Below are positions 1-6,330 of a DNA stretch of 8,370 nt, in pieces (position 1 is the first letter of the stretch; each line of letters starts with the position of its first letter). This stretch comes from Candidatus Methanoperedentaceae archaeon. GTDB taxonomy: Archaea > Halobacteriota > Methanosarcinia > Methanosarcinales > Methanoperedenaceae. The notes below the pieces were generated by a model. It was not told where the DNA came from. It made no database searches and saw only the letters and a list, made by a program, of their open reading frames with translations. The position numbers and the translations under genes were made by a program. The stretch lies in contig JACUTP010000073.1 in NCBI GenBank assembly GCA_014859785.1, positions 1 to 8,370 on the forward strand, written 5' to 3'.

Positions 1-833
1 ATGGCTTTTTGCCTGTATTCGTCCATCAATATCCTGTATTCCACTGATTCCTCACTTCCAGCATGTTTTTCAAAACCGTGGATTATCCTGAATATCCTGG
101 TTTTTTCCTGTTCAAGTTTTTCAAGGGTATCTTTCCTTCCCGTACGGTATTTTATGTATTTGAACCCTGAAAAGATTGCAATCAGTACAAGGAAGATAAC
201 GCCTGCTATCCCGTACCTGTTTGATTTACCTGTCATCTGTAAAGGGATGGTAATTTTATCTCCTTCTGCCAGGTTCTGGAATGAAATTACCTCAAAATCA
301 TTCCCGTGTATGGTTATTGTGCTGAACCCTTTTCCTGTACCGATTCCATCTTTCTTATTAACAAATACGGATAAGGATGTGGTATTATAAACGACTGCTT
401 TATCAAACTTATAATCCTGGTTTTCGGTAAAAAGCGAGTATGATATTTTCATATCGAAACTATCACCAGGGTTAACGGGATTCATCGGGTCCATGAACAC
501 TGTGTCTTCATACTGGACAAGACAGCACTCCATTGCATTTGTTTCCAGGTTTTCGACACCTTCGGGAATTGATACTGCAAAATATGTATGGTTTACATGG
601 TCGTAGAATATACCTGGACCATCGTTCCTGAATACCACAAATTCTGAAACTTCAAGATAATCACCTTTCTTTGAAATATAAATCTGGTCAATAACAACCC
701 TTATACTGTAATCCTGAATAACGGATTTGTTTGTGTTATCCCCCGGTATTTCCGGGCTTGCGCTGGCTGATTGTGGCATGAGCGGGTTTATCAATAACAA
801 AACTAACAGGAACCAGAAAAATAAGGGTATCAT
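1..833 (-). CDS. Membrane-anchored Cys-Cys protein of the ccm cluster, second copy (3' end outside window)
   Basis: This frame is open without a stop from the ATG at 833 to the left edge, giving 277 complete codons. Residues 1-25 look like a signal peptide ending near SASA. Residues 40-200 form an extracytoplasmic domain with MECCL at 101-105 (Cys103, Cys104). Residues 208-224 are a membrane segment. A basic stretch follows, then a charged, probably helical cytoplasmic tail (about 235-277). The domain order and the MECCL, ED, DPM and NPGD-type positions match the protein encoded at 1330-2994, so the two are paralogues; this copy lacks the N-terminal beta-sandwich repeats. The start is well supported: GGAGGA lies at 842-837, and the ATG overlaps the stop of the upstream ccmH-like gene as ATGA, suggesting translational coupling. 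The family is not one I can name. Its position after a CcmH suggests a role in presenting apocytochrome or in haem ligation, perhaps as a CcmI equivalent; that is inference. Confidence 0.88.
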   Translation of the reverse strand, partial: MIPLFFWFLLVLLLINPLMPQSASASPEIPGDNTNKSVIQDYSIRVVIDQIYISKKGDYLEVSEFVVFRNDGPGIFYDHVNHTYFAVSIPEGVENLETNAMECCLVQYEDTVFMDPMNPVNPGDSFDMKISYSLFTENQDYKFDKAVVYNTTSLSVFVNKKDGIGTGKGFSTITIHGNDFEVISFQNLAEGDKITIPLQMTGKSNRYGIAGVIFLVLIAIFSGFKYIKYRTGRKDTLEKLEQEKTRIFRIIHGFEKHAGSEESVEYRILMDEYRQKA

Positions 834-1279
834 TTATCCTCCAATTCCAGAATGAAATTGCGATACTCCTCCTGAAACTGCCGCTCATACTTTTCTCTTC
901 CTGGAATCGGGATTACACCAGGGTTCGGTTTTCGTGATACAATATACCCGACAAATATGAGGAAAATAACCAGTAATATCCCTGGAATCCACAATGATGT
1001 TTTTCCAATTCTATCAGGATGTGCAATAATCCCCTCGCCGTACCCTTTCTGCAGGGCAGAATAGACCTGTCTCTCGGAAAAACCGCTGTTTGTAAGATGC
1101 ATAATCTCGTTCTTAACCTGCCGGGCAGTCGGGCAATCACATGTTGAAATAATCATTGCACACTCACACGGACATATAAGATGCCGGGTAATATCTTCTT
1201 CGGCTAACACAGGGTGGATTGATGTTATGAGGAATACCAGGGCACCTGAAAGAGACACAAGTGGTAATATTTTAATCAT
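830..1279 (-). CDS. ccmH: CcmH-like thiol protein, second copy (five-cysteine variant)
   Basis: The product is 149 aa from the ATG at 1279. Residues 1-26 are a signal peptide or N-terminal anchor, residues 28-95 a CcmH-type three-helix domain, and residues 96-115 a membrane segment followed by a short charged tail. CcmH reduces or holds the CxxCH thiols of apocytochrome c outside the membrane and works with CcmF. The usual LRCxxC motif is replaced by LICPCEC (Cys36, 38, 40), followed by a CDC pair at Cys47 and Cys49. The downstream sequence, with its GFSERQVYSALQKGYGEGI pattern, matches the CcmH region that ends at the conserved aromatic-Gly turn. I recall a CPCxC...C variant of CcmH in some bacteria, so this may be a known subfamily. 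A GTG at 1318 would add 13 residues ahead of the signal peptide but has no ribosome-binding site, whereas the ATG at 1279 has GGAGG seven bases upstream. The gene follows the 1330-2994 gene after 50 bases and overlaps the next gene by four. Confidence 0.85.
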   Translation of the reverse strand: MIKILPLVSLSGALVFLITSIHPVLAEEDITRHLICPCECAMIISTCDCPTARQVKNEIMHLTNSGFSERQVYSALQKGYGEGIIAHPDRIGKTSLWIPGILLVIFLIFVGYIVSRKPNPGVIPIPGREKYERQFQEEYRNFILELEDK

Positions 1280-1286
1280 ACTGTAA

Positions 1287-1291
1287 CCTCC
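1287..1291 (-). promoter_or_regulatory. Ribosome-binding site deciding the start of the second ccmH
   Basis: On the minus strand GGAGG lies seven bases before the ATG at 1279. The alternative upstream GTG at 1318 has no comparable sequence, and starting there would place polar residues before the hydrophobic signal segment. This fixes the start of the 149-residue form. Confidence 0.75.
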
Positions 1292-1329
1292 ATCTGGTGC
1301 CCTGGAATTTATATTCACTTACACGTTTT

Positions 1330-2994
1330 TTATTCGCTGCGTTCAATATCTTCTATCCGGTCTTCGATAAGCTCCTTAACCTCGTTCCTGTCCATGCCTT
1401 TTTCTTCCCGCTCAAAAAGTTTTTCCAGTATATCAATATCATCAATGTGCCTGATAACTTCCTCAAGTTCGGGAACCGGTTGTGTGAGGTCAAGATTGGT
1501 GGCAGTGTCCTTTAGCTGTTTTATTACCAGTACTGCACTGTCCCTTCGTTCCTTTTTCTGTGCCATGTATTCCTGCTCGCTGACATTCCCGGAGTTAAAC
1601 TCATTCTCCAGTCCCATAATGGATTCAAACAGGTTATTCCTTTCAGCCAGGAGTTCATGGAATGACATCTCCTCAACGGTTTTTCCGGATGTGTGGTTTT
1701 CTGCATTAATCCCCAATGCTGTAATTTCACTGTTTCCACCAGAAGGAACACCATTTTCACCAGAAGGATTGTCCGGATTATATTTAACTGTGAATACCTT
1801 TTTTTTCTTAAGAAGCATTTTCTTCCTGACAAAGGGGTACGAAAGAGCGCCTGCCGAAAGCAGGAGAAGTAAGGGAAGAAGAATCCCCAGATCACTTCCA
1901 GTGTTTTTTGACGGGACAAACCCTGTTATCTTTACATCAGGGGTCATTCCTGCCGGGATATTCATGAAATCCAGTACTTCAAACTCTTTGTCATTGACAT
2001 TTACTATATTGCTTTCAGAAAATGTGCTTTCAAGCCCTAACCCGTTTATTTTTTCTGACAGGATGGAAATGTAATCCGTGTTGTACATTGTAATCCTGTT
2101 AAAAAATACAGGTTCGGATGTAGGGTTGAATCTGTAGGATATTTCCGTACTGTAAGTTTCACCTGGCATTAAGGGTATCATGGGGTCAATCCATGCCGTA
2201 TCTTCTTCCCTTTCAAGACAGCACTCCATTACATCAGTCTGGAAATTTGAGATATCCCGGGGAGTCGGGATTGCCAGCCATGTCCTCTCAGGGCTGAAAA
2301 AAACCCTGTCGCCGTTATTGATAAACTGGATATATTCATAAACTAATATACTATTAGCGTCTTTTGACAGGACGATATGGTCGATTGTTACACCGATATT
2401 ATCACTTTTGTCTGTAGTATCATACACTATAAAATCAGAACTTGCAGGAGCGGTTACATTGTTGGTGTAAGATACTTCTGCATAAACAGCACTGACAAAG
2501 TAGTTTTTACCTGCGGCAATATTTCCGAAAGAATATGTGCCGTTGTTACCTGAAGTTGTATTTCCTGCCGGTATACCATAAAAATCGTATAGATAAACAG
2601 GTACACCGTCAATGGTAGAATTGTATTTAAATACATATCCGTCAATCGTACCTGACAGGTTAAACTCCACAAAGGTGTCATCCTGGAGTCTAATATTCTC
2701 ACCTGATGTCACTCCTTCATAAGTTACGTTGACCCTGTACTCGCCATTATCCAGGTTTTCGAATACAAACTCCCCTTCATAGCCTGTCACAGTACTTGCA
2801 ACAGGTATAAAGTCGTATGTCACGCCTGTTATGCTGTTCTCATCACTTTCTGTCCCGTTAATCTTGCTGAGGTCAACTATGAGTCCTGCAAGTTTTCCGC
2901 TTTCGGAAATAACATTACCACTGATGTCCGCACCAATCGCTGGAACGGTGGTAAGGATAAGAATTATCAAAAAAATTAATAATTTACCTTTCAT
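1330..2994 (-). CDS. Large membrane-anchored Cys-Cys protein with two beta-sandwich repeats, ccm cluster
   Basis: The product is 554 aa. Residues 1-22 are a signal peptide. Residues 23-113 and 115-195 are two carboxypeptidase-regulatory-like beta-sandwich repeats, each with the pattern G-x-(Y/F)-x-F-x-N-(L/I) and many Asn-x-Ser/Thr sequons. Residues 200-360 are a domain shared with the protein at 1-833, with MECCL at 256-260 (Cys258, Cys259). Residues 368-388 are a membrane segment followed by a lysine-rich stop-transfer run. The cytoplasmic part has a low-complexity linker (about 405-440) and a coiled region (445-496) containing a short NSGNVSEQEY turn like that seen in the N-terminal cytoplasmic loop of CcmI proteins; a charged tail ends the chain. 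The start overlaps the ccmH stop as ATGA. The domain layout is directly visible. A role as receptor or scaffold for haem ligation is inferred from position only. It could instead be a general surface protein, but the tight coupling to ccmH argues against that. Confidence 0.9.
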   Translation of the reverse strand: MKGKLLIFLIILILTTVPAIGADISGNVISESGKLAGLIVDLSKINGTESDENSITGVTYDFIPVASTVTGYEGEFVFENLDNGEYRVNVTYEGVTSGENIRLQDDTFVEFNLSGTIDGYVFKYNSTIDGVPVYLYDFYGIPAGNTTSGNNGTYSFGNIAAGKNYFVSAVYAEVSYTNNVTAPASSDFIVYDTTDKSDNIGVTIDHIVLSKDANSILVYEYIQFINNGDRVFFSPERTWLAIPTPRDISNFQTDVMECCLEREEDTAWIDPMIPLMPGETYSTEISYRFNPTSEPVFFNRITMYNTDYISILSEKINGLGLESTFSESNIVNVNDKEFEVLDFMNIPAGMTPDVKITGFVPSKNTGSDLGILLPLLLLLSAGALSYPFVRKKMLLKKKKVFTVKYNPDNPSGENGVPSGGNSEITALGINAENHTSGKTVEEMSFHELLAERNNLFESIMGLENEFNSGNVSEQEYMAQKKERRDSAVLVIKQLKDTATNLDLTQPVPELEEVIRHIDDIDILEKLFEREEKGMDRNEVKELIEDRIEDIERSE

Positions 2995-3407
2995 TGTTTT
3001 CGCTCCTGCTGGAATTTTTCATATTCATATTCAAATATTTCATTATCATCCATTCGTCTCCTGCTGATTTTATAAATCATTACACCTCCCACGATTATCC
3101 CTGCCGGTAATGCCAGCCAGACAATCCAGTCAAATCCTTCCTTTGGTGGTGTTGCTAATACTTCCCTTCCGAATTTAGCCTCAATTTCCTTGTATATCTG
3201 TTTTTCAGATAATCCTTTTTCAATCATTTCCCTTACAAAATACCTCATCTCAAGTGCGCTGTCCATATCGCACTCTGAGACCAGCATCGTACATCCGCCG
3301 CCTTCCGGGCAATTCAGGTTGGATGTAATATCCTCTTCCGTAACAGCAAGCACGGGAATTGAGAAGGCAAGCAGTACAAACCATGCAGCAATTATTCTAT
3401 AATTCAT
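2991..3407 (-). CDS. ccmH: CcmH-like thiol protein, first copy
   Basis: The product is 138 aa: signal peptide at residues 1-21, CcmH domain at about 24-88, a membrane segment at 93-112, and a short basic then acidic tail. CcmH proteins keep apocytochrome haem-binding cysteines reduced or bind them for ligation by CcmF. The motif region reads LNCPEGGGC, so the two active-site cysteines (Cys33, Cys39) are separated by five residues instead of the usual two. A third cysteine, Cys46, lies where canonical CcmH has none. The helix region EMIEKGLSEKQIYKEI followed by KFGREVLATPP is typical of CcmH. GGAGGA lies at 3418-3413, and the gene overlaps the end of ccmF by 11 bases and the next gene by four (ATGA). 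It shares three cysteine positions with the second copy at 830-1279, so both derive from one archaeal CcmH type. Confidence 0.87.
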   Translation of the reverse strand: MNYRIIAAWFVLLAFSIPVLAVTEEDITSNLNCPEGGGCTMLVSECDMDSALEMRYFVREMIEKGLSEKQIYKEIEAKFGREVLATPPKEGFDWIVWLALPAGIIVGGVMIYKISRRRMDDNEIFEYEYEKFQQERKQ

Positions 3408-5373
3408 TTAAATCCTCCATTCCGATATTCTCTCTTCTTTTCCTGACAGCAACCTTTGTTGAAAGACTGACAATAATCCCAAGAATCAATACGTAGAATC
3501 CTCCTATCCACATAAGGAACATCATGGGCATAACCTTGATTTTTACAGTTGCGCCGGTGGCAGTTATTGCCTGCGGTGAAAAATAAAGGTCATCAATCCC
3601 GACACGATAAGCCATTGGTTTAACATTGGTGTTCTCCTGCTTCGGGTAATAGTACATCAGCGCATTGGAATCCGAAAGAACAAGTTTCCCGTTCTTATAC
3701 ACATCAAATAGGGCTGCACTTACCTCTTTATTATTTTTATCATAATGGTCTATTTTCGTTAGCCTGAAATCGTAATCTCCCACGCTGTATGTGCCGCCGA
3801 CCCTCATGTTGAATGTCTCTGCCTTCTCGTACACCACTGCTCCTGCGGCACTTACAATTATCATCAGGATTGCAATATGGCAGAGATATCCGCCAAATGT
3901 CCGTCTGTTGTTCCAGAACGCCAGGGATACATTCTTTGTAAACCCTTTATCTCCGGTTTTTTTCTGCCCTGTTACCATCCTGGATGCGGAAATTAGATGG
4001 GTGGAGATGACAAGCACGGTGCCTGCAACAGCAACAAACAGGGCATAGAAATCACGGATTCCAACCGCAAAGGCAATGACCATTGCACCTGCCGCTAACA
4101 TTAAAGGTCTTGAGAAATTCCGTTTCAGGTTGGATAATGAGGCTTTCCTCCATCCGATTAAAGGACATATTGCCATCAGGAACAAAAGTGCAATCCCGAG
4201 CGGTACGTTCACCTGGTTGTAGAAACTGGGGCCCACCATTACCTTATAACCGCGAAAGGCTTCCGAGAGCAATGGATACGTTGTTCCCCACAGTACAGAA
4301 GACGCGGAGGCAATAAATATCCAGTTATTATACAGGAAACTCCCTTCCCTTGAAACAAAAGACTCAAGTATTTTCTTGTTCTTTATTGAATCATATTTCC
4401 ATGCCACAAGCAGTACTGTTGCTGCAAAAACCACAATCATATAATAGATATAATACGGGGCCGTCACAGACTGCCCGAATGTGTGGACCGAAGCGATAAT
4501 ACCGCTTCTTGTGAGCAGTGTGCCATATATTACAAGCTCCCAGGTGAAAAGAATCAGGAATATATTCCATATTTTCATACCGCCTTTCCGCTCCTGTATC
4601 ATTGTACTGTGGTAAAAAGCGGTCAGGGTAAGCCAGGGAAGGAAAGATGCGTTCTCGACGGGATCCCATCCCCAGAAGCCGCCCCAGTTAAGGACGGTGT
4701 ATGCCCAGTAACTTCCGAACATGTTGCCAAGGGTTAATCCGAGCCATCCCCACAGCGCCCAGCGGCGTGCGCGGTAAATCCATGAATCATCTGAAAGATA
4801 GATGCCTGCAATCATAATGGCAAACGGGATAAGTACAGCAGCATAGCCCCAGAACAGGGTCGGGGGATGGAACCACATACCAGGGTCCTGGAGCAGCGGG
4901 TTCAACCCATTGCCGTCAACAGGCATGAAATCAAGCATCCTGAACGGGCGGGAGACTGTTAACAGCATATACATCAAATAAGCAAGGGTTGGAAGGATTA
5001 CCAGCATTGCATGCTTTATCAGGTTGTCATAGGATTTTCCCCTGATTGCTATAATTGCAATATAAATGGATATCAACCACGCCCATAGAAGCAGGGAACC
5101 GTCAGCGCCTGCCCAGAAAGCAGCGATGGTATAAAACATGGGTAAATCAAGGCTGCTGTACAGGGCAACGTATTCATACTGGAAATTCCGTGTAATGAAC
5201 AGGTTAAAAAGCCAGATTGAAGCAAGGGTCAGCATTACCCCGATAAGGACTATGGCTCCCCTTGCGCTGTCAAACATCTCATTTTTCTTTTTCCAGATAC
5301 CCAGGATGTGTGCAATAATGGCATAGATGCTAAGTAGCAGTGCAATTGTAAGTACGGTTTCTCCAAACTCCAT
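3397..5373 (-). CDS. ccmF: Cytochrome c haem lyase subunit CcmF
   Basis: The product is 658 aa, close to the usual CcmF length of about 650. It is an integral membrane protein that takes haem from holo-CcmE and attaches it to CxxCH of apocytochrome c on the outer face. The WWD haem-handling motif is at residues 230-248 (WGGFWGWDPVENASFLPWL). Expected haem ligands are visible: His169 in the MWFHPP loop, His255 in the TAFYHS membrane helix, His297 after LLTRSG, and His499 in the GGYLCHI helix. About fifteen hydrophobic segments run along the chain. The extracytoplasmic C-terminal domain (about 515-610) ends in YRVGIDDLYFSP, as in other CcmFs, and a final membrane segment occupies about 617-638. 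The ATG at 5373 has GAGGAGA just upstream. The gene starts 12 bases after ccmE and overlaps ccmH by 11 bases. No key residue is missing. Confidence 0.97.
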   Translation of the reverse strand: MEFGETVLTIALLLSIYAIIAHILGIWKKKNEMFDSARGAIVLIGVMLTLASIWLFNLFITRNFQYEYVALYSSLDLPMFYTIAAFWAGADGSLLLWAWLISIYIAIIAIRGKSYDNLIKHAMLVILPTLAYLMYMLLTVSRPFRMLDFMPVDGNGLNPLLQDPGMWFHPPTLFWGYAAVLIPFAIMIAGIYLSDDSWIYRARRWALWGWLGLTLGNMFGSYWAYTVLNWGGFWGWDPVENASFLPWLTLTAFYHSTMIQERKGGMKIWNIFLILFTWELVIYGTLLTRSGIIASVHTFGQSVTAPYYIYYMIVVFAATVLLVAWKYDSIKNKKILESFVSREGSFLYNNWIFIASASSVLWGTTYPLLSEAFRGYKVMVGPSFYNQVNVPLGIALLFLMAICPLIGWRKASLSNLKRNFSRPLMLAAGAMVIAFAVGIRDFYALFVAVAGTVLVISTHLISASRMVTGQKKTGDKGFTKNVSLAFWNNRRTFGGYLCHIAILMIIVSAAGAVVYEKAETFNMRVGGTYSVGDYDFRLTKIDHYDKNNKEVSAALFDVYKNGKLVLSDSNALMYYYPKQENTNVKPMAYRVGIDDLYFSPQAITATGATVKIKVMPMMFLMWIGGFYVLILGIIVSLSTKVAVRKRRENIGMEDLNEL

Positions 5374-5385
5374 ATTATCTCCTCT

Positions 5386-5796
5386 TTATGTTTCGTTATG
5401 TTCCCCGTGGTCAAGGTCGTCGCCATATTTTGAGGGGCATTTTGTGACGACCAGGGTTGCCTGGAATGTGTTATTCACAAAATATCCGGTCACGACAGCG
5501 GGGATTCCCTCCTTGTAACTACCCGGCATTCCGTCATTTGAAACAACTGTGATCGTGCCTTCGTTATCGCTAAGGTCAAATGTCAGCCTGGCTTTTTCTG
5601 GTTCCCATATCGTTGAGCCTGATGCTATAGTACCGTTTACGTTCACAAGTTTTCCATTCAAAGTATCCGCAATCGTTACAAATTCACCGACTTCATAATA
5701 AAAGGACAGTGCACTGCTGAAACTTACGGCGCCAAGATATATTATCAATATACCCACAACCCCGATACCAAGGATGTTTTTGTGTTTCTTGTCCAT
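5386..5796 (-). CDS. ccmE: Haem chaperone CcmE, archaeal Cys-type
   Basis: The product is 136 aa: a short cytoplasmic N-terminus, one membrane anchor at residues 8-29, and an OB-fold beta-barrel from about 35 to 117. It ends in a flexible His- and Asp-rich tail (GDDLDHGEH). CcmE binds haem covalently outside the membrane and hands it to CcmF. In most bacteria the haem-binding residue is the His of an HxxxY motif; here the motif is KCPSKY, with Cys120 and Tyr124 (CxxxY). That variant is established in archaeal and some sulphate-reducer Ccm systems and supports an archaeal origin. GIPAVVTGYFVNNTFQAT (97-114) matches the strand before the motif in the family. It is the first gene of the leftward set; a GGTGAT sequence upstream is the likely ribosome-binding site. 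Confidence 0.94.
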   Translation of the reverse strand: MDKKHKNILGIGVVGILIIYLGAVSFSSALSFYYEVGEFVTIADTLNGKLVNVNGTIASGSTIWEPEKARLTFDLSDNEGTITVVSNDGMPGSYKEGIPAVVTGYFVNNTFQATLVVTKCPSKYGDDLDHGEHNET

Positions 5797-5806
5797 ACAA
5801 TCACCA

Positions 5807-5880
5807 TTTTACAACCATATGTAAAAACCAAGTTTACAATAGGTGTAAAGTGCATATATACTTTACGTTGAGTGTAAAGT
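5807..5880. promoter_or_regulatory. Cluster of TTTACA/TGTAAA dyads, candidate operators
   Basis: Six half-sites alternate in orientation. TTTTACA 5807-5813 pairs with TGTAAAA 5820-5826. TTTACA 5833-5838 pairs with TGTAAA 5844-5849. ACTTTAC 5860-5866 pairs with GTAAAGT 5874-5880. GTAAAGT 5845-5851 can also pair with ACTTTAC across the TATA core, and GTGTAAAGT occurs twice as a direct repeat (5843-5851 and 5872-5880). Dyads over and beside a TATA box are the usual form of a dimeric archaeal repressor or activator site. The regulator is unknown, and none is encoded in the window. Confidence 0.6.
5852..5868 (-). promoter_or_regulatory. Probable TATA box and purine-rich BRE of the ccmE-led operon
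   Basis: On the minus strand the sequence reads GTAAAG followed by TATATATG, an archaeal-type BRE plus TATA arrangement (TATA core 5860-5854). Initiation about 25 bases downstream would fall near 5830, giving a leader of roughly 35 bases before the ccmE ATG at 5796, with GGTGAT inside it. This is read by eye; no start site has been measured. The element is embedded in the TTTACA/TGTAAA dyad cluster. Confidence 0.5.
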
Positions 5881-5890
5881 CTGATAGGAG

Positions 5891-5940
5891 GAGACCAGGC
5901 ATAAAGGTATAGGATAGTTTAAAAAGAGGTGCCTGGTCTC
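5891..5940. repeat. Perfect 11-bp inverted repeat with 28-base loop
   Basis: GAGACCAGGCA (5891-5901) and TGCCTGGTCTC (5930-5940) are exact reverse complements. The arms are GC-rich compared with the surrounding AT-rich DNA. The structure starts ten bases beyond the last TGTAAA dyad. It could be a stem-loop in a leader or small RNA, a wide protein-binding site, or the remnant of a small mobile element. It has no U-run that would make it a convincing terminator. Confidence 0.65.
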
Positions 5941-6063
5941 TTATATTATAAATGTCAGTATTGTTTTATTTAAGTTTCGCTTTAAAAAAAGTAAAAAATA
6001 TGCCGGATTTTTTATAATATCTCATCAACTGGAGTTTCATCGACAAAAATTTTTTGTAGAAAT
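5941..6063. other. AT-rich intergenic stretch with no recognised content
   Basis: This is part of the 534-base gap between ccmE and the UPF0201 gene. It contains homopolymer A and T runs but no ORF with coding character, no tRNA-like fold and no repeat beyond short A/T tracts. I see nothing supportable here. Confidence 0.5.
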
Positions 6064-6201
6064 TTATATAAGAAATTCAAAACATCTGGAGAGGATATTC
6101 TCCAATCCAGAAGAAATTAAAAAGTCTCTATCTTTTTGAAATTTCTTTAACTCCTGTGGTATAGTTCTTACATCTTTGACACACAAACTCGGTGAATTCA
6201 T
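6064..6201 (-). CDS. Doubtful small ORF, 45 aa, unknown
   Basis: The ATG at 6201 opens 45 codons, giving a short charged protein with two cysteines (Cys7, Cys40) and a KKFQKDRD segment. It has no signal peptide or membrane segment and matches no family I recognise. In favour of a real gene: GGGGGAT lies about seven bases upstream, and a TATA-like stretch (6242-6235) sits at a suitable distance further up. Against: it is short, isolated, rich in TTA and AGA codons unlike its neighbours, and in the most AT-rich part of the window. A longer version from an ATG at 6258 would start inside the TATA-like DNA and is less likely. It may be a remnant of a lost gene. Confidence 0.3.
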   Translation of the reverse strand: MNSPSLCVKDVRTIPQELKKFQKDRDFLISSGLENILSRCFEFLI

Positions 6202-6233
6202 GCAAGCATCCCCCGATATAATATTATATATTG

Positions 6234-6250
6234 TAATATAAATATTTAAC
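6234..6250. promoter_or_regulatory. TATA-like element, possible promoter of the rightward operon
   Basis: TATAAATATTTAA at 6237-6249 is the best TATA-like sequence upstream of the UPF0201 gene. It would place initiation near 6270 and give a leader of about 60 bases. Because it is nearly symmetric, it could also serve the doubtful minus-strand ORF at 6064-6201. The strongly biased composition here makes chance matches likely. Confidence 0.3.
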
Positions 6251-6330
6251 CCAAACAAAAAAGATTATTATTAATTAAAACTAATCTGACAAAGTTAAGT
6301 AACATTAACTGTAAACTCAAATTTGATAAT

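Noticed and set aside
1..390. Plus-strand open frame of 129 codons at the left edge
   Set aside because: The opposite strand is continuously open from 833 to the edge, has a signal peptide, a membrane helix and clear similarity to the protein at 1330-2994; the plus frame is its shadow.
1309..1316. TATA-like sequence in the 50-base gap before the second ccmH
   Set aside because: Initiation about 25 bases downstream would fall beyond the GGAGG site and leave almost no leader, so an internal promoter here is unlikely.
1280..1318. GTG start at 1318 for the second ccmH
   Set aside because: No ribosome-binding site, and it would put a polar extension ahead of the signal peptide; the ATG at 1279 has GGAGG at good spacing.
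1394..2074. Plus-strand open frame of 226 codons, very serine-rich
   Set aside because: It is antisense to the 554-residue protein, has no ribosome-binding site or family features, and its serine/phenylalanine richness is typical of an antisense shadow.
5807..5940. CRISPR array or tRNA in the central spacer
   Set aside because: The repeats are 6-9 bases, alternate in orientation and lack regular spacers; the 50-base hairpin has no cloverleaf or anticodon arm.
6088..6105. TGGAGA/TCTCCA hairpin as a terminator
   Set aside because: Six-base arms with a six-base loop and no T-run after it on either strand; short inverted repeats of this size are expected by chance.
6202..6258. Upstream start at 6258 for the small minus-strand ORF
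   Set aside because: It would begin in TATA-like AT-rich DNA with no ribosome-binding site; if the ORF is real the ATG at 6201 is better.
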